A DNA stretch of 64,000 nucleotides from assembly GCF_902713425.1 (NCBI RefSeq), contig NC_081198.1:21063188-21127187 (forward strand), in the 5' to 3' direction. Below, one piece after another: positions 1-9,670 of this stretch. The DNA comes from Acipenser ruthenus (lineage: Eukaryota > Chordata > Actinopteri > Acipenseriformes > Acipenseridae). Within the stretch, counting starts at the first letter, position 1; each line of letters starts with the position of its first letter. The position numbers were made by a program, and so were the translations under genes. A model generated the notes under the pieces. That model was not told the DNA's origin. It saw only the letters and a list, made by a program, of their open reading frames with translations, and did no database searches.

Positions 1-3000
1 GCATTGAATCCCCACCTTAACACATCCCTTTTAACCCTTTCCCGAAGTTCCCCACTCACCCTATTTACAACCCCCAGTGCATTACACTTTGTATTTGATT
101 TGACCAAAACTTTCCTTGATTCCCAAATTCCCTGTTTTACCAAACTAATAATTAACCAAACTAAGAATTGTGACTCTTGCAATACCCCCTTCAAAACAAT
201 TCCACCAACAATAGTGTTGTAAGACAAAATAACATTTAACAAAACCAAATTGAAAACCTTCCCCATTGTTGCCCAAACTCGCTGAGCATATAAACAGTCC
301 CAGAACACGTGCCTTACAGTCTCCTCCGCCATGCACTTTGCTCTGGGACAAAATTTATTCCTTGTTAATTTGTGTCTGTACAATACTTCTCTCACTGGTA
401 ATCTCCCGTGAACCACGAGCCAATTTAAATCCTTCAGTCTATTGTCTAACCCCTTGGGCTGCACTCTGCCCCACACTTCTTTATTGACCCCTCCAACCAC
501 ACATGACCCCCTCTCTTCTATAACTCCTTTATACAGCATTTTGTGATTTTTACATTTGTCCTCATTCTTAAAATCAGGATACTTCTTAACCAATTTCACT
601 GCATGCCCATAATGGTCGGGCAGCGTTTCTGCCCTGGGCACATTATTTGACCATTCTACTATGTGCCTCATGGAAAACGAAAACCAAAGGGAAACAAAAT
701 ATTGGAACTTGTGCACAACGACAGGGTTTAATGCAATACATAACATTGAAAAATAAATACAATCTAATTTAAGAGGGATGTCCGGTACACCCCTCCCTCC
801 TTCTTCCACACTTCTATACATAACATCCCTCTTGATATACTCATACCTCCCTCCCCAAACAAAATCAAAAACCATTTTGGTTAATACTTTCCTAAACTTA
901 CAAGGTAGAGGAAACACGTAAGCTAAATACAATAGAGAGGGTAACACATCAGCCTTTAAAACCAAAACTTTCCCCAAAAAAGATAATTTCCTCAATTTCC
1001 ATAACCCAAATTTCAACCTTAATTTTGCCAGCCTACCTGCCCAATTGTTTACCCCGCTCCCCCTGTGATAAAAAGAAATTCCCAACAGCTTTAACCCATC
1101 ATTGCATCTCTGTAAACCACCCGGTGTATCCACCCTTTCAGCCCACGCCCCAAAAAACATTACAGAAGATTTATTTGTGTTTAATTTTGACCCTGAGGCC
1201 TGAGCATACAGTGCTATAATTTCAAATACTCTTTCCAGGCTCCTATCTGATGTCAGGAAAAGAGTGATGTCATCCGCATACTGGGAGATTTTAACAGAGA
1301 CACCCCCACTCCCAGGTAACAAAAGCCCTTTCACTTCTTGGTCTCTTCTCACTGCCTCTGCAAAAGACTCCATAAAAAGAACGTATAAAAGTGGAGACAG
1401 TGGACAGCCCTGTCTTACCCCTGAACTTTGTGTAATCCAATCCCCCAAGTGGCCATTTACATTTACCCTACTACCCACCGCTGTGTACATAATTTTTAAC
1501 CACCTCATAAAATTCTTCCCAAACCCCAGATGTGACAACACTCTAAACAAAAACCCATGGTTCACCCGATCAAACGCCTTCTCCTGATCCAGGCTCACCA
1601 ACATTAGCGGTACCTTTCTATCCTCAGCCCAACTGATTGCATCTCTTGTGAGGAGGAGGTTCCAATGAATGGACCTCCCCACCACCCCACAAGTTTGGTC
1701 CTTATCAACAATAAAAGGCATTGCCTGTTTCAACCGCCCAGTCAGGACCTTTGCAATTAATTTATAATCGACTGACAACAGCGTGATTGGTCTCCAGTTT
1801 TTTAGGTCTTCCTCCTCTCCTTTTTTAAAAAGTAAAGAAATAATACCTTCCCTCATAGATTTACTTAGAGCCCCAGTGCGAAAAATCTCACCCACCACCT
1901 CTACAAACACCGGCCCAATCACATTCCAAAAAGTTACATAAAACTCCTTTGGGAGACCATCACCCCCTGGCACTTTCCTATCCGCCATTTGCTTTAGGGC
2001 TTCCTCCAATTCTGCAAGAGTGACCGGTCCCTCTATATCGTCCCTCACGTCCTCTGGCACCCTAACCTGTACAACTTCCAAAAAGGAGCCTCCCACCTCC
2101 ACATTGACCTCCCTTTCAGAAAAAAGTTCTTTATAAAAACCATTAGCACAGTGCAACATGCCCGCTGTGTCCTGCACCGTGACACCATCCTTCCCCTCAA
2201 CCCCCTAATCACTCTCTTTTTTTGTGCCTCCTTTACCTGCTTAAAAAAATAAGTGCTGCAGGTCTCATGTTTCTCTAAGAACTCCCCCTTACACCGAAAC
2301 AAAAAAATGCTTGCCCTCTTCTCAAAAACTTTCCGTATCTGACCCTTAAGTTCCTGTGACTGATCAAAGTCAAAACTCCCTGTTGTGTTTCCCCTTGTAT
2401 ACAAATTCTCCAGTTTCCTCTGCAAATCCAAAAACCCTTTATTTTCCTTCCTGCACCTATACCTGCAATGCTTTTGAGCCAAAATCTTAATTTTGACTTT
2501 CACCCCCTCCCACCATTCCAAAACAGACTTTGAATATCTTATCAAATCAACCCACCCTTTAAAATGTAACAAAAATGTATCCCTAAAATATTTATCTCCC
2601 AGTAACTCACAATTCAATTTCCAAAACCCACCCCCAAATACTGGTCCCTTAAATTGGATAGTACACTGAATAGTATCATGGTCTGAAAACCACATTGGAG
2701 ACACAATACAAGAATCCACACTTAACACTTTTGAAACAAAAAAATAATCTATACGGCTCCTGGCCCCCCTTGAGTTCCTCCAAGTAACCCCCTCAAGCTT
2801 GGGATTACACTTTCTAAACCCATCAACCAAACTAAATTGTAATAAAATACCCTTTAACATACCCCCAGTATAATCATGCCCACCCCCCTTATCTAGTGAC
2901 ACATTAAAATCCCCTCCCATAATAATGTGCCTATTTGTTACAAAGAGATCCTGCAAAACAAGAAAACATTCTTTTCTAGAAGCCATGTCGGTAGGTGCAT

Positions 3001-3331
3001 ATACATTAATCATTCTCAACTTTTGTCCCCTCCAGTTCACATCAATACTCAGAATGCGCCCTGGCACCACTGAAACAGACTGCACTACCTCCATCTCCTT
3101 GTCTTTTAATAAAACCCCCACCCCTGAAGAATGGACACCCCCCACACTCCACCTTGACTCCCCCATTCCCCATTCTTTACTGTATAAATCAATATCGGAG
3201 GCATCTTTCAAATGCACCTCCTGCAAAAAACAAAAGGAAAAATGCAAAGAACTCAAATAATTAAAAACCGATGCCCTCTTAATGTTATCCCTCAACCCTC
3301 TTGTGTTAATTGAAATACAGTTTAAGGACAT
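1..3331 (-). pseudogene. LINE B1 ORF2: endonuclease + reverse transcriptase, one frameshift, cut by window edge
   Basis: ORF2 nicks the target and copies the element RNA into DNA. The first ATG is at 3331 (MSLNCISINTRG). The endonuclease domain shows N (CISINTRG), E (LQEVH), NVYAPTD, GGDFNVSLD, RSRIDYFFVS and SDHD. The frame from 3331 stays correct to about position 2195 and then reads out of register to a stop at 2045; a one-base loss near 2195 explains this. The other frame then runs open to position 1 and carries KKGEEEDLKNWRP, DQEKAFDRV, SGVRQGCPLSPLL, the catalytic QYADDITLF and the C-terminal CPRAKC...HVFWDC knuckle. Apart from that break I saw no stop in about 1,100 codons, so the copy is young. 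A sequencing error at the break is possible. Confidence 0.85.
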
Positions 3332-3400
3332 AAACCCCAAAAAAAATTAATTAGAAAAGAAACCTCACTGTCCCATATTTGTGGATAATTGCAAAATCTC

Positions 3401-4744
3401 CTAGGAAGAACTCATGCTTCCTGTATCTACATATTCCTGTTCATTTTGTTCTCTTTGTAAAAATGTCCCCAACACGTATGGATTTGGGCTCAAAGGAGAT
3501 AAACACACTGTTTCTGACTGACTATTTTCTCTTTCTCCCCCTGTGTCCGGCACCTGGGAGGGAGAAGACCCTTCACCCCCCGTAGCGACTGGAACTGGCA
3601 ACTGTGAAGAACCGACACCCGACTCATCCTGTTTCCCCAGCACCTCGAAGCGGTTCATTACCGCCAGTTTCTTGGTTGTTTCCTGAGAAACCGAGAATTT
3701 ACTTGCTGTTTCCTCCTTAGTCTTCTTTCTCTTCTTCTGTTTTTTCAGAACAAAGGGCTCTTCCTGTCCGCCGCGCTCTGCATCAGGAGTGTCCCCCCAC
3801 TGCATCACCCCGTCTCCTTTCCGCTCTCCGCTGCTTAACAACTCCTGTTCACTGTGCTCTGTAACCTCTGCATCCGCCACCCCATCTCCCTCTTTTCCCT
3901 CCTGGCTACCGGGGATCGAAAAAGACTGCCCAGTGTCTTCCAACACCTCCTCCCTTGGTGGAATTGAGTCATCTACCTCCGACCTTCCCCGTCCCCTTGC
4001 AGCTTCGGAATAGGTCTGCTTGCGCTGGGGACAATTCCGGAACAAGTGATCCAAAGCTCCACATGCATTGCAGCACTTGGGCTTGTAACACCCGGACGCT
4101 GTGTGTCCCAGCTCACCACAGTTCCTGCATCTCTCCTGAGAGCAGTCCACTCCCAAGTGACCAAAACTCTGACACTTCCTGCAGAAACTGGGCTGCCCAG
4201 AGTAAAAAAGATATCCTCTGTCTGCCCCAATTGAAAAATTTGCTGGTGGATGATAAAATCCACCAAATCCAGATTCATCATCATTTAGCAGAACTTGGAA
4301 CTGCCTCTTCCCTGTCCATATTCCAAATTCGTCCCTCAAGTACTTGGCCCCCGAGATCACCTTTGCATACCTGCATAAAAACAGTCCAACCGTGGAATCA
4401 GTCACATGAGGGTTGTACATATGTACGGTCACAACCCTGAAATTGTTCCGGCTCAGTGACTCCACTTTAAAATTGGAAAGTGGAGCATCGTCTTCCTTCT
4501 CCTTGCACCGCTGCAGAAATTCTTTAAAACTTGTCTCCCCGACCATGGTGACATCCACGTAATTCTCCGTCCCGTTCCGCTGAAGACACAAGATCATCTC
4601 AGGCTGTACTCCCAAGCAGTCGATGATGACGGTCTTTATAAAGACTTTCCTCTCTGGCATCTCTTCCCCGCTGTCTCTCCAAAACAATCTTGCCGAATTT
4701 TTCAGTCCAGCCCAAGAGGCTGACCGGGTTTGATTACCTCTCAT
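3401..4744 (-). CDS. LINE B1 ORF1 protein, CCHC zinc-knuckle RNA-binding protein
   Basis: Intact ORF1, about 447 aa from the ATG at 4744 (MRGNQTRSASW); an upstream in-frame TTG at 4780 is a less likely start. ORF1 proteins coat LINE RNA and form the RNP. The N-terminal half is a conserved domain shared with families A and C, with the signature ADRGYLFYSGQPSFCRKC just before the knuckles. Three CCHC knuckles follow (CRKCQSFGHLGVDC, CRNCGELGHTASGC, CNACGALDHLFRNC), then a QTYSEAARGRG motif and a long acidic, serine-rich and lysine-rich tail. ORF2 starts about 70 nt downstream. There is no protease, integrase or LTR, so this is not a retroviral gag. Confidence 0.85.
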   Translation of the reverse strand: MRGNQTRSASWAGLKNSARLFWRDSGEEMPERKVFIKTVIIDCLGVQPEMILCLQRNGTENYVDVTMVGETSFKEFLQRCKEKEDDAPLSNFKVESLSRNNFRVVTVHMYNPHVTDSTVGLFLCRYAKVISGAKYLRDEFGIWTGKRQFQVLLNDDESGFGGFYHPPANFSIGADRGYLFYSGQPSFCRKCQSFGHLGVDCSQERCRNCGELGHTASGCYKPKCCNACGALDHLFRNCPQRKQTYSEAARGRGRSEVDDSIPPREEVLEDTGQSFSIPGSQEGKEGDGVADAEVTEHSEQELLSSGERKGDGVMQWGDTPDAERGGQEEPFVLKKQKKRKKTKEETASKFSVSQETTKKLAVMNRFEVLGKQDESGVGSSQLPVPVATGGEGSSPSQVPDTGGERENSQSETVCLSPLSPNPYVLGTFLQREQNEQEYVDTGSMSSS

Positions 4745-4812
4745 CTTATCAGAAATAAAACCACCGGGTACTGCGGTCAAGCCACATATACCTGATCATT
4801 AGCCTATTTCAG

Positions 4813-4844
4813 ACTTGATCTTAGCCAAAAGGCCGAGAAGCGAT
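4813..4844 (-). pseudogene. RNU2: U2 snRNA 5' fragment (nt 1-32) upstream of LINE B1
   Basis: Reads as U2 nt 1-32 on the minus strand, identical to the intact copies, then breaks at the B1 5' end. The rest of this U2 gene lies beyond B1, outside the window. The sequence shows the target was U2 and that the U2 transcription start would make the first 32 nt of any read-through RNA. Confidence 0.9.
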
Positions 4845-4910
4845 GGCGACTTGGCCCTTGCCCGGGGCCCCCCAGCCCGGACGGCACAGGGGGATTCAAA
4901 GGTGGGTGCA
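4845..4910 (-). promoter_or_regulatory. U2 promoter with PSE-like element (4890-4906), driving into LINE B1
   Basis: The sequence CCCACCTTTGAATCCCC sits at -62 to -46 from the U2 start, the distance expected for a vertebrate snRNA proximal sequence element. No TATA box lies between it and the start, which fits a Pol II snRNA promoter. The same block is repeated upstream of all U2 genes here. I found no perfect octamer (ATGCAAAT) further upstream, so the distal element is unassigned. Confidence 0.65.
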
Positions 4911-5240
4911 AAATTCCAAGCACAAGCAGACCCCCAAAAAACGGGCTGCTGCTTCCAGAGGGGAAATGTGCAATTTAAGCAGGAGAAAACTAAACAAAGC
5001 AAAAACACACACATAACACCAAAAACAAAACATAAACTGGCGGAGTGCGTCTTACAAATAGTCATGCCAAGCTGCTATGCTGTGCAAGGTGCCTTGGGTA
5101 ACTACAACTGTGCCTCGCTGGCTGGCTGGCTTGCTAAGAAGGTCCTGGCATAGGGACATGTTCCACCACACTTGTCTGGTTAGCTGCATGCTCCCAGGAA
5201 ACAACTTGCTGCTGTCTACATCATCACCACATGTGAATAA

Positions 5241-5336
5241 AAGAAAGAAAGACAGCAAGAAAGAAAGAGAGAAAGAAAGAGAGAAAGAGAGAAAGAAAGA
5301 GAGAAAGAAAGAAAGAGAGAAAGAAAAAAAAAAGAA
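5241..5336. repeat. (GAAA/GAGA)n microsatellite of the U2 spacer
   Basis: Pure purine tract made of GAAA and GAGA words, ending in a short A-run. It recurs in each U2 unit about 110 nt downstream of the U2 3' end and varies in length from unit to unit, which accounts for most of the variation in unit length. On the U2-sense strand it is a CT-rich tract; mammalian RNU2 arrays also carry a CT microsatellite. Confidence 0.9.
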
Positions 5337-5445
5337 GTAAAACGGCGGGAAAACTTGCATCAACACTGGCACTCTCCCTCCAGCAGGGGTAGACAAAATG
5401 CTCACAGGAGAGATCCAGATCTGACTTTGACCAACGTTAGAGAAA

Positions 5446-5582
5446 GGTGTGCACCGTTCCCGGAGGTACTGCAATACCGGGCCGATGCGTGGAGTGGACG
5501 GAGCAAGCCCCTGTTCCATCTCCCGATTCCAAAAATCAATTTAATATATGGTCCCCTGATAGGGGACGTATCAGATATTAAA
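5446..5582 (-). pseudogene. RNU2: U2 snRNA 3' part (nt 53-189) interrupted by LINE A1
   Basis: U2 from nt 53 to its 3' end, with the 3' box at 5420-5435. The 3' end of LINE A1 (GAGTA) joins at the TTT of nt 53-55, so the exact base is ambiguous. Nucleotides 1-52 and the promoter do not appear on the other side of A1. Confidence 0.9.
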
Positions 5583-6093
5583 TACTCTTTTATTGAGATT
5601 TTACATTTTTTTACATTTACACCCATTCGTTTTTTCATTCATTTTACATTTCTTTTAAAGATGACATTCATGCATACAGACATACATTTTGTTTTAAAAG
5701 CATTTAAAATACATTTAAAAACACCAAGACAATTGTGCTTTGTACATGGTTAAAACAGACACAGATTAAAATCAACATGAAAAAAACCTGTGCTGTTTTA
5801 AAAGTGACTGGAAAAAAAGAACCATCTATAAAAAACCAGTGCTTGTGAGGGCCGGGGAGTGCTCTCTAAAAAAGTGAACATAAACCTAGATCTAAAACAG
5901 GGACAGGGGAAAAGGGACAGTGTATAAACAGTGAGTTAAAATTCTAAAATTTTAAAACACTTAAAATGTAACTTTTAATAGTTTACATTAAAAATCTTAA
6001 AGATACATAAAACAAAACAAAACAAAATCAAATAAAACATTCAAATTAAATCAAAGGTCCATAAAACTGAAACAAAAAGACTACATAAAACCA

Positions 6094-6176
6094 GGGCACC
6101 GTTGAAAAACGGTCATGCCAGCTAAAAAGGGCGGAATGCTGGCATGACAAAATAAATAAAAGGCTTAGCGGTGCCC
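6094..6176 (-). promoter_or_regulatory. Conserved structured element in the family A 3' UTR
   Basis: An outer stem GGGCACCG (6094-6101) / CGGTGCCC (6169-6176) encloses a perfect 10-bp hairpin, TCATGCCAGC (6113-6122) / GCTGGCATGA (6138-6147). A small hairpin, CCGTT-AACGG, competes with the outer stem. It lies 43 nt after the ORF2 stop and is kept in A2, A4 and A5. LINE reverse transcriptases of site-specific families often recognise 3' UTR structure, so this is a candidate recognition element; the function is inference. Confidence 0.5.
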
Positions 6177-6218
6177 CGTAGTCCCGCTCCTAGGAGCTAG
6201 CGGTTCCAGTTTTTTCCT

Positions 6219-9200
6219 TTATTCCATCTTCACGTCCTGAAGTCCGGCGATCCTCCACTCCGCGCAGGCCTTGTCCTTCCCGAGGGTCCGGATGTCCAGA
6301 ATTACAAAGTCCTTGATAAGAGTTTGTGCCCTTCTGGTCATGGTGATAGTGTCTAGCTCCTGCTTGTGATAGACACAGACGTTACGGCCTTCCCACAGGA
6401 TCTGCTTGACAACATTGATGACATGCCAAACGCACTTAGCTGTGCTGGTAGTGATTCCTCCCGCAGGCCCATAGAGCACAGTCTCAGCGGTCATCTTGGC
6501 CGTGTCAGCAAACCTGTTTAGGAAGACAGAGACAGAGAGCCAGACACTGCCAGCCACATCACACTCCCAGAAGATATGGGCTGGTGTTTCTCTCTTGCGG
6601 CACTTTGCATAGGGGCATGTTTCTACTTGGGCTAGTCCCCTCCTGAACATGAACGCTCGAGTGGGGAGTGCACTGTGGACGGTGTTCCATGCTATATCCT
6701 TCTGGACATTACTGAGGCAACTGTGAGACACATTCTCCCAGATTTTTTGGCTTTGGGTGAGGGAGAAAGTAGCTACTTTTTCAATTTCCTGGGAAGTGGC
6801 AAGATATTTAGTTACAGCCTTGTATTCCCAGGAGGCCAATTTTGCTTTATCTAAGCCCAATTTATATATAGTGTCCCTTAAGGTTCTATAATACAATGGG
6901 GGGTCCCAGGAGTACGGCACGGTGTTATCAATAGTGCAGAGGCCCAAGGCCCTGAGACAGGTGGCAAAATAGAAACGATTCATGTAACATACCTTCCTGT
7001 CCAGGGCCTGGATGTTCTTGATAGTTTGCGTGAGCCCCTGCACTCGGGTGAGCTGCACAACGTCCGGGACCCCCTTACCTCCCTTCTTGTCGGCTTTACT
7101 CAGGGTGGCTCGCTTTACCCTCTCCATCTTGCTGCCCCAGATAAAGCGGTGGATAATGCGGTCCACCACTTTTTTGGTGGTCCTGTCTGGGGGAAAGATT
7201 TTTCCTACATAAGAGAGGATGGGGAACAGTATAGACTTGGTTATTAATACTCTACCCGTCATTGTTAAGGATCTTGTGCTCCATCCGCCAATCTTTTTAC
7301 GGACCTGGTTAATGGCCGCCGTCCAGCTCTGGGCCCCCGAGCTATTGTTCTCGAAAATGAGGCCCAGAATCTTGATTTTGTCCTTTTTGACAGGGTACAT
7401 GTCCGACAGTTCCCTATCTACCTGCCAATTTATAGACACGTAGACTTCGCTCTTGGACTTATTAATCACTGCCATGGTCGCCGTGCAGTACTTCTCAAGG
7501 ATATTACTAATCCGAGGTACCGACGATGTGTTGGTGCAAATGAGTGACACATCGTCCATATATGCTGTTGTTTTGACCTGGACCCCGTTGGATCCAGGCA
7601 GCTGGAAACCAGTTATATTGGTATCCCTACGAATTGCCTGCAGGAGGGGTTCAATGCACACGACATATAGCAGTGGGGATAGTGGGCAACCCTGTCTGAC
7701 CCCTGACTGGATAGATATTTTACCAGTCAGGTGCCTGTTCACCAAGACTCGGGTACTAATGTTTGTATATATGGTTTTAACCCACTCCCTAAGTCTAGGA
7801 GCGAATTTCATCTGGTCCATCACTTTGTACATATATTCATGGCTTACCCTATCGAACGCCTTCTCCTGGTCAAGGTTGAACAGGCAGAGGGGATGGTTCC
7901 GTTCTCTAGAATAAGCCAGAATGTCCCTTGTTAACATTAAAATATCCGTGATGGACCTCCCTGGGACGCCACAAGCCTGGTCGGGGCCAATGACCAAAGG
8001 GAGGTGTACTTGTAGCCGGAGCATCAGAGCTTTGGCTAGTATCTTGTAATCCACGCAAAGGAGGCTGATTGGGCGCCAATTCCGTAGATCTTTAACTTCC
8101 CCTTTCTTATGAAGGAGAGTAATTACACTCTCCCGCATAGAAGGGCCCAACCGCTTCTCCCTGTAGACCGCTCTGTAGACCTCCGCTAAATGGACTTTTA
8201 GCGTGTCCCAAAAAAGATGGTAATACTCACCCGGGATGCCATCTGGACCTGGCGTCTTACCGGTGTTCATGGTCTTAACCGCCTGGGTGAGCTCCTCCAG
8301 CGTGAGTTCTGGGTCCTTCTCCTCCTCCTCCTCCTCGTCCCGCACTGAGTCAGGCTCCAACTGGCTCAGGAACCACTCTATCAGGGTGTCATCTGTAGCT
8401 TTGATGTTATACAGGTCCCTATAGAAGTTCTCTACCACTTTTTTCACTCCCTCACTATCCTCTACTATCCTCCCCCTGCTGTCGAGCATGGAGGACATCA
8501 AGTGCCGCTTCTCCCTCGTTTTCTGGAAGAAGAAGCGAGTACACTTTTCGTCTTCCTCCATTTTTTGCACTTTTGCATTGTGCATGACCTTTCGTTGTTC
8601 CTCCCTACAAAGCACTGAAAGATCTAGCTTGGTCTGGGCTATCTCGTCGCTTACAGGGAACCCCCGAAGCTGAAGCAGGCTCAGACGCTGGAGGGCAGCA
8701 TTCAGGTGTTTATATTTGGCCCTCCTTTCTTTTGCTTTCCTCTTGCCTGCTGCTATGAAATAACCCTTAGTTCTCATTTTGACCATCTCCCACCACTCTA
8801 TAGGGGAGTTGAATAGGTCACGCAAAGTGGTCCACTCAACAAGCCTGCTCTTATAGGCTGCAGCTATGGAGGGGTCATCGAGTAAGGAGGTGTTTAATTT
8901 CCAGACCCCTGACCCCATCTGGGAGGTCTGAGGGACCTGCAATGTTACCTGCAGGAGCCTATGGTCAGAGAAGAAGACGGCCTGGGTGTCTACTGCCGTC
9001 TTCGTAAGGGAGCTGGTATGCAGGACGAGATCTATACGGGAGAAGGAGGTCCCAGATGAGCTCACCCAGGTAAAGGGAGGCACCAGGTCCTTACCTGCAT
9101 CACACAGGGAGAAATCAGATATTACGGAGGACAAAACTCTACTAGAGCGGTCGTTGCGTGGCCTGCTCCGGTCTACGTCCCTCAGAGCACAATTGAAGTC

Positions 9201-9665
9201 ACCTGACACGATGACGGGTACGTTCCCCAGCAGGAGTGGACGCAGCTGTGGAAAAAATTGAACTCTTTCGTTTTGGTTAGTGGGTGCGTAGACATTGACC
9301 AGTCTGAGGGGAGTGTTGTTGTATGTCACATCCACGCTCAGAATTCTACCAGGTTCTACCTCCCTGCTGCTGCGGGAGGTAATAAATGGGTTTTTAAACA
9401 GGATACCTACTCCGTCGGCTCTGGCTATGTTGGAGCCCGACCAGAAGGAGTCCCCCAGGGTCCAACTCTCCTTCAGGTCCCTATAATCAGGGCTTGACGA
9501 AATACCACACTCCTGCAGAAAGATGAGATCTGCTTTCAAGTTAGCTAGATAGTTTAGTACATCAAATCTTTTTTGTGTCTCCCTGATGCTCCTGACATTA
9601 ACAGACACACATATCAGGGCCATCAGGGTAGCTAACAAGAAAAGGAGTCGCTGCGTCCACCCCAT
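6219..9665 (-). CDS. LINE A1 ORF2: apurinic-type endonuclease + reverse transcriptase (1148 aa)
   Basis: Intact. Endonuclease at residues about 17-250: N23 (VSVNVRS), E52 (LQECG), NVYAPTN, SGDFNCAL, SRIDLVLHTS and SDHRLLQV. Reverse transcriptase at about 500-800: NWRPISLLCVDYK, LDQEKAFDRV, SGVRQGCPLSPLL and the catalytic AYMDD near residue 700. The C-terminal CCHC is CPYAKC...HIFWEC at 1017-1035. The start at 9665 follows the ORF1 stop by 5 nt. The first 14 residues are hydrophobic and lie outside the endonuclease fold; Met15 is an alternative start matching family B. Relative to A2, A4 and A5 it has a Glu run one residue longer and Met for Gly in CTATGAV. Confidence 0.92.
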   Translation of the reverse strand: MGWTQRLLFLLATLMALICVSVNVRSIRETQKRFDVLNYLANLKADLIFLQECGISSSPDYRDLKESWTLGDSFWSGSNIARADGVGILFKNPFITSRSSREVEPGRILSVDVTYNNTPLRLVNVYAPTNQNERVQFFPQLRPLLLGNVPVIVSGDFNCALRDVDRSRPRNDRSSRVLSSVISDFSLCDAGKDLVPPFTWVSSSGTSFSRIDLVLHTSSLTKTAVDTQAVFFSDHRLLQVTLQVPQTSQMGSGVWKLNTSLLDDPSIAAAYKSRLVEWTTLRDLFNSPIEWWEMVKMRTKGYFIAAGKRKAKERRAKYKHLNAALQRLSLLQLRGFPVSDEIAQTKLDLSVLCREEQRKVMHNAKVQKMEEDEKCTRFFFQKTREKRHLMSSMLDSRGRIVEDSEGVKKVVENFYRDLYNIKATDDTLIEWFLSQLEPDSVRDEEEEEEKDPELTLEELTQAVKTMNTGKTPGPDGIPGEYYHLFWDTLKVHLAEVYRAVYREKRLGPSMRESVITLLHKKGEVKDLRNWRPISLLCVDYKILAKALMLRLQVHLPLVIGPDQACGVPGRSITDILMLTRDILAYSRERNHPLCLFNLDQEKAFDRVSHEYMYKVMDQMKFAPRLREWVKTIYTNISTRVLVNRHLTGKISIQSGVRQGCPLSPLLYVVCIEPLLQAIRRDTNITGFQLPGSNGVQVKTTAYMDDVSLICTNTSSVPRISNILEKYCTATMAVINKSKSEVYVSINWQVDRELSDMYPVKKDKIKILGLIFENNSSGAQSWTAAINQVRKKIGGWSTRSLTMTGRVLITKSILFPILSYVGKIFPPDRTTKKVVDRIIHRFIWGSKMERVKRATLSKADKKGGKGVPDVVQLTRVQGLTQTIKNIQALDRKVCYMNRFYFATCLRALGLCTIDNTVPYSWDPPLYYRTLRDTIYKLGLDKAKLASWEYKAVTKYLATSQEIEKVATFSLTQSQKIWENVSHSCLSNVQKDIAWNTVHSALPTRAFMFRRGLAQVETCPYAKCRKRETPAHIFWECDVAGSVWLSVSVFLNRFADTAKMTAETVLYGPAGGITTSTAKCVWHVINVVKQILWEGRNVCVYHKQELDTITMTRRAQTLIKDFVILDIRTLGKDKACAEWRIAGLQDVKME

Positions 9666-9670
9666 AGCAA

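Larger units (their letters stand above)
1..4812 (-). mobile_element. LINE B1, U2-targeted Tx1-clade (Keno-like) retrotransposon, 3' end outside window
   Basis: Non-LTR retrotransposon on the minus strand with ORF1 (3401-4744) followed by ORF2 (3331 to the left edge). By alignment with copy B2 at 22894-27945, position 1 falls about 40 nt before the end of ORF2. The 5' end abuts nucleotides 1-32 of a U2 gene at 4813-4844, so the element lies inside U2 in the same orientation. The leader before ORF1 is only about 70 nt. The ORF1 with CCHC knuckles, N-terminal apurinic endonuclease and C-terminal CCHC place it in the L1/Tx1 group. The U2 target matches the published Keno family; family naming is inference. 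The copy is nearly intact, with one visible frameshift in ORF2. Confidence 0.9.
4845..5445. repeat. U2 array spacer, single unit between LINE B1 and LINE A1
   Basis: A full spacer of the U2 repeat: promoter-proximal block, an A/C-rich stretch, the CTGGCTGGCTGG block, the GA microsatellite and the 3'-box region. It holds no protein gene; open frames through it only reflect repeat composition. Confidence 0.9.

Noticed and set aside
4744-4780. Upstream non-ATG start for LINE B1 ORF1 (and similar at B2)
   Set aside because: The extended frames begin at TTG or GTG; the first ATGs (4744 and 27890) give comparable N-termini, so those were used.
5041-5110. Distal octamer enhancer in the U2 spacer about 220 bp upstream
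   Set aside because: Only weak resemblances (CTACAAATAGTCATGCC, ACTACAACTG); no clear octamer or SPH/Staf site could be supported by eye.
6219-9665. Assignment to the R2-like U2-targeting group (Utopia)
   Set aside because: That group has a C-terminal restriction-like endonuclease; these ORF2s have an N-terminal apurinic-type endonuclease and a separate ORF1.
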